Assembly (NCBI GenBank): GCA_015655165.1
Contig: JAATFN010000391.1
Location: forward strand, 1 to 5,708
From: Betaproteobacteria bacterium
GTDB lineage: Bacteria > Pseudomonadota > Gammaproteobacteria > Burkholderiales > Burkholderiaceae_D
Direction: 5' to 3'
Length of the DNA stretch: 5,708 nt
Made by a program: the position numbers and the translations under genes. The notes beneath the pieces are model-generated. The model was not told where the DNA came from, ran no database searches, and saw only the letters and a program-made list of their open reading frames with translations. Positions 5,633 to 5,708 of the stretch are shown here, piece by piece (position 1 is the stretch's first letter; each line of letters opens with the position of its first letter).

Positions 5633-5708
5633 TTACTTTCCTCCTGCGTTAACACGACTTGCTTGCGGACGTGTCAAACCGTAATGTTCGCGCAAGGTTG
5701 TTCCTTCA
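5633..5708 (-). CDS. C-terminal end of a second NtaA-family flavin monooxygenase (cut by the window edge)
   Basis: The last 24 codons and TAA stop of a gene entering from the right edge. The residues read EGTTLREHYGLTRPQASRV followed by NAGGK. This matches the C-terminal signature of the NtaA/SnaA/DszA family (Y-x-G-T-T-L-R-x-x-L/F-G-L-x-R-P) and aligns with the end of the downstream gene, which has AGTTLRSHFGL at 359-369 (9 of the 11 aligned positions are identical or similar). It is therefore a paralogue directly upstream in the same operon. Its stop is 1 nt before the next start, and its final codons GCA GGA GGA AAG carry the ribosome-binding site of the next gene, which suggests translational coupling. 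Only the tail is visible, so nothing can be said about its substrate or completeness. Confidence 0.82.
   Translation of the reverse strand, partial: EGTTLREHYGLTRPQASRVNAGGK
5640..5645 (-). promoter_or_regulatory. Ribosome-binding site (AGGAGG) embedded in the upstream paralogue
   Basis: A perfect AGGAGG on the minus strand, 8 nt before ATG 5631 and inside the last codons of the preceding monooxygenase gene. It settles the start of the downstream gene and implies that ribosomes finishing the first gene can restart on the second. Confidence 0.8.

Noticed and set aside
5632..5655. GTG start at 5655 for the complete monooxygenase
   Set aside because: The AGGAGG site at 5640-5645 points to ATG 5631, and the extra eight residues overlap the coding end of the upstream paralogue.
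1..5708. CRISPR arrays, tRNA or rRNA genes, insertion sequences, toxin-antitoxin or phage-defence genes
   Set aside because: I saw no regularly spaced repeats, transposase motifs, terminal repeats or RNA-gene-like folds, and every sizeable protein is assigned to a known metabolic, transport or regulatory family.

Overview
The window looks like ordinary chromosomal accessory DNA from a free-living Gram-negative proteobacterium of moderate GC content. The Shine-Dalgarno sites are clear, the genes are tightly packed, and the protein families are typical of Burkholderiales-like and other beta/gamma-proteobacteria. A YnfL/YnfM-like LysR-transporter pair, a YibF-like GST and NtaA/SnaA-type flavin monooxygenases are all present. 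The lineage is an inference from family content only; there is no rRNA or marker gene here.

Layout, left to right. (1) Minus strand, running off the left edge: the first 149 residues of a membrane acyltransferase (acyltransferase-3 family). (2) A 248-bp gap with no convincing gene. (3) Plus strand: a stand-alone class I glutamine amidotransferase, 696-1433. (4) Minus strand: a LysR-type regulator, 1438-2331, ending 4 bp from the amidotransferase stop. (5) An 89-bp divergent control region. (6) Plus strand: a 12-TM major facilitator transporter of the YnfM type, 2421-3686. (7) Minus strand: a GST-like protein, 3695-4303, ending 8 bp from the transporter stop. (8) A 164-bp gap holding a perfect 18-bp palindrome over a possible promoter, and a separate stem-loop. 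(9) Minus strand: a complete LLM-class flavin-dependent monooxygenase, 4468-5631. (10) Minus strand: the last 24 codons of a second monooxygenase of the same family, which stops 1 nt before gene 9 starts.

Functional reading. The LysR regulator and the transporter form a divergent regulator/efflux module with dyad symmetry between them. The two monooxygenase genes are a tandem paralogous pair, almost certainly co-transcribed and translationally coupled. The family oxidises C-N and C-S bonds (nitrilotriacetate, sulfones, group A streptogramin precursors), so a role in using or detoxifying an organic sulfur or nitrogen compound is a reasonable guess, but the substrate cannot be read from sequence. 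The GST may be the last gene of that unit or may be separately controlled by the palindrome. I see no mobile element, CRISPR array, RNA gene or clearly undescribed system. The most interesting signals are the tandem monooxygenase junction with its divergent motifs, and the two dyad-symmetric regulatory regions.
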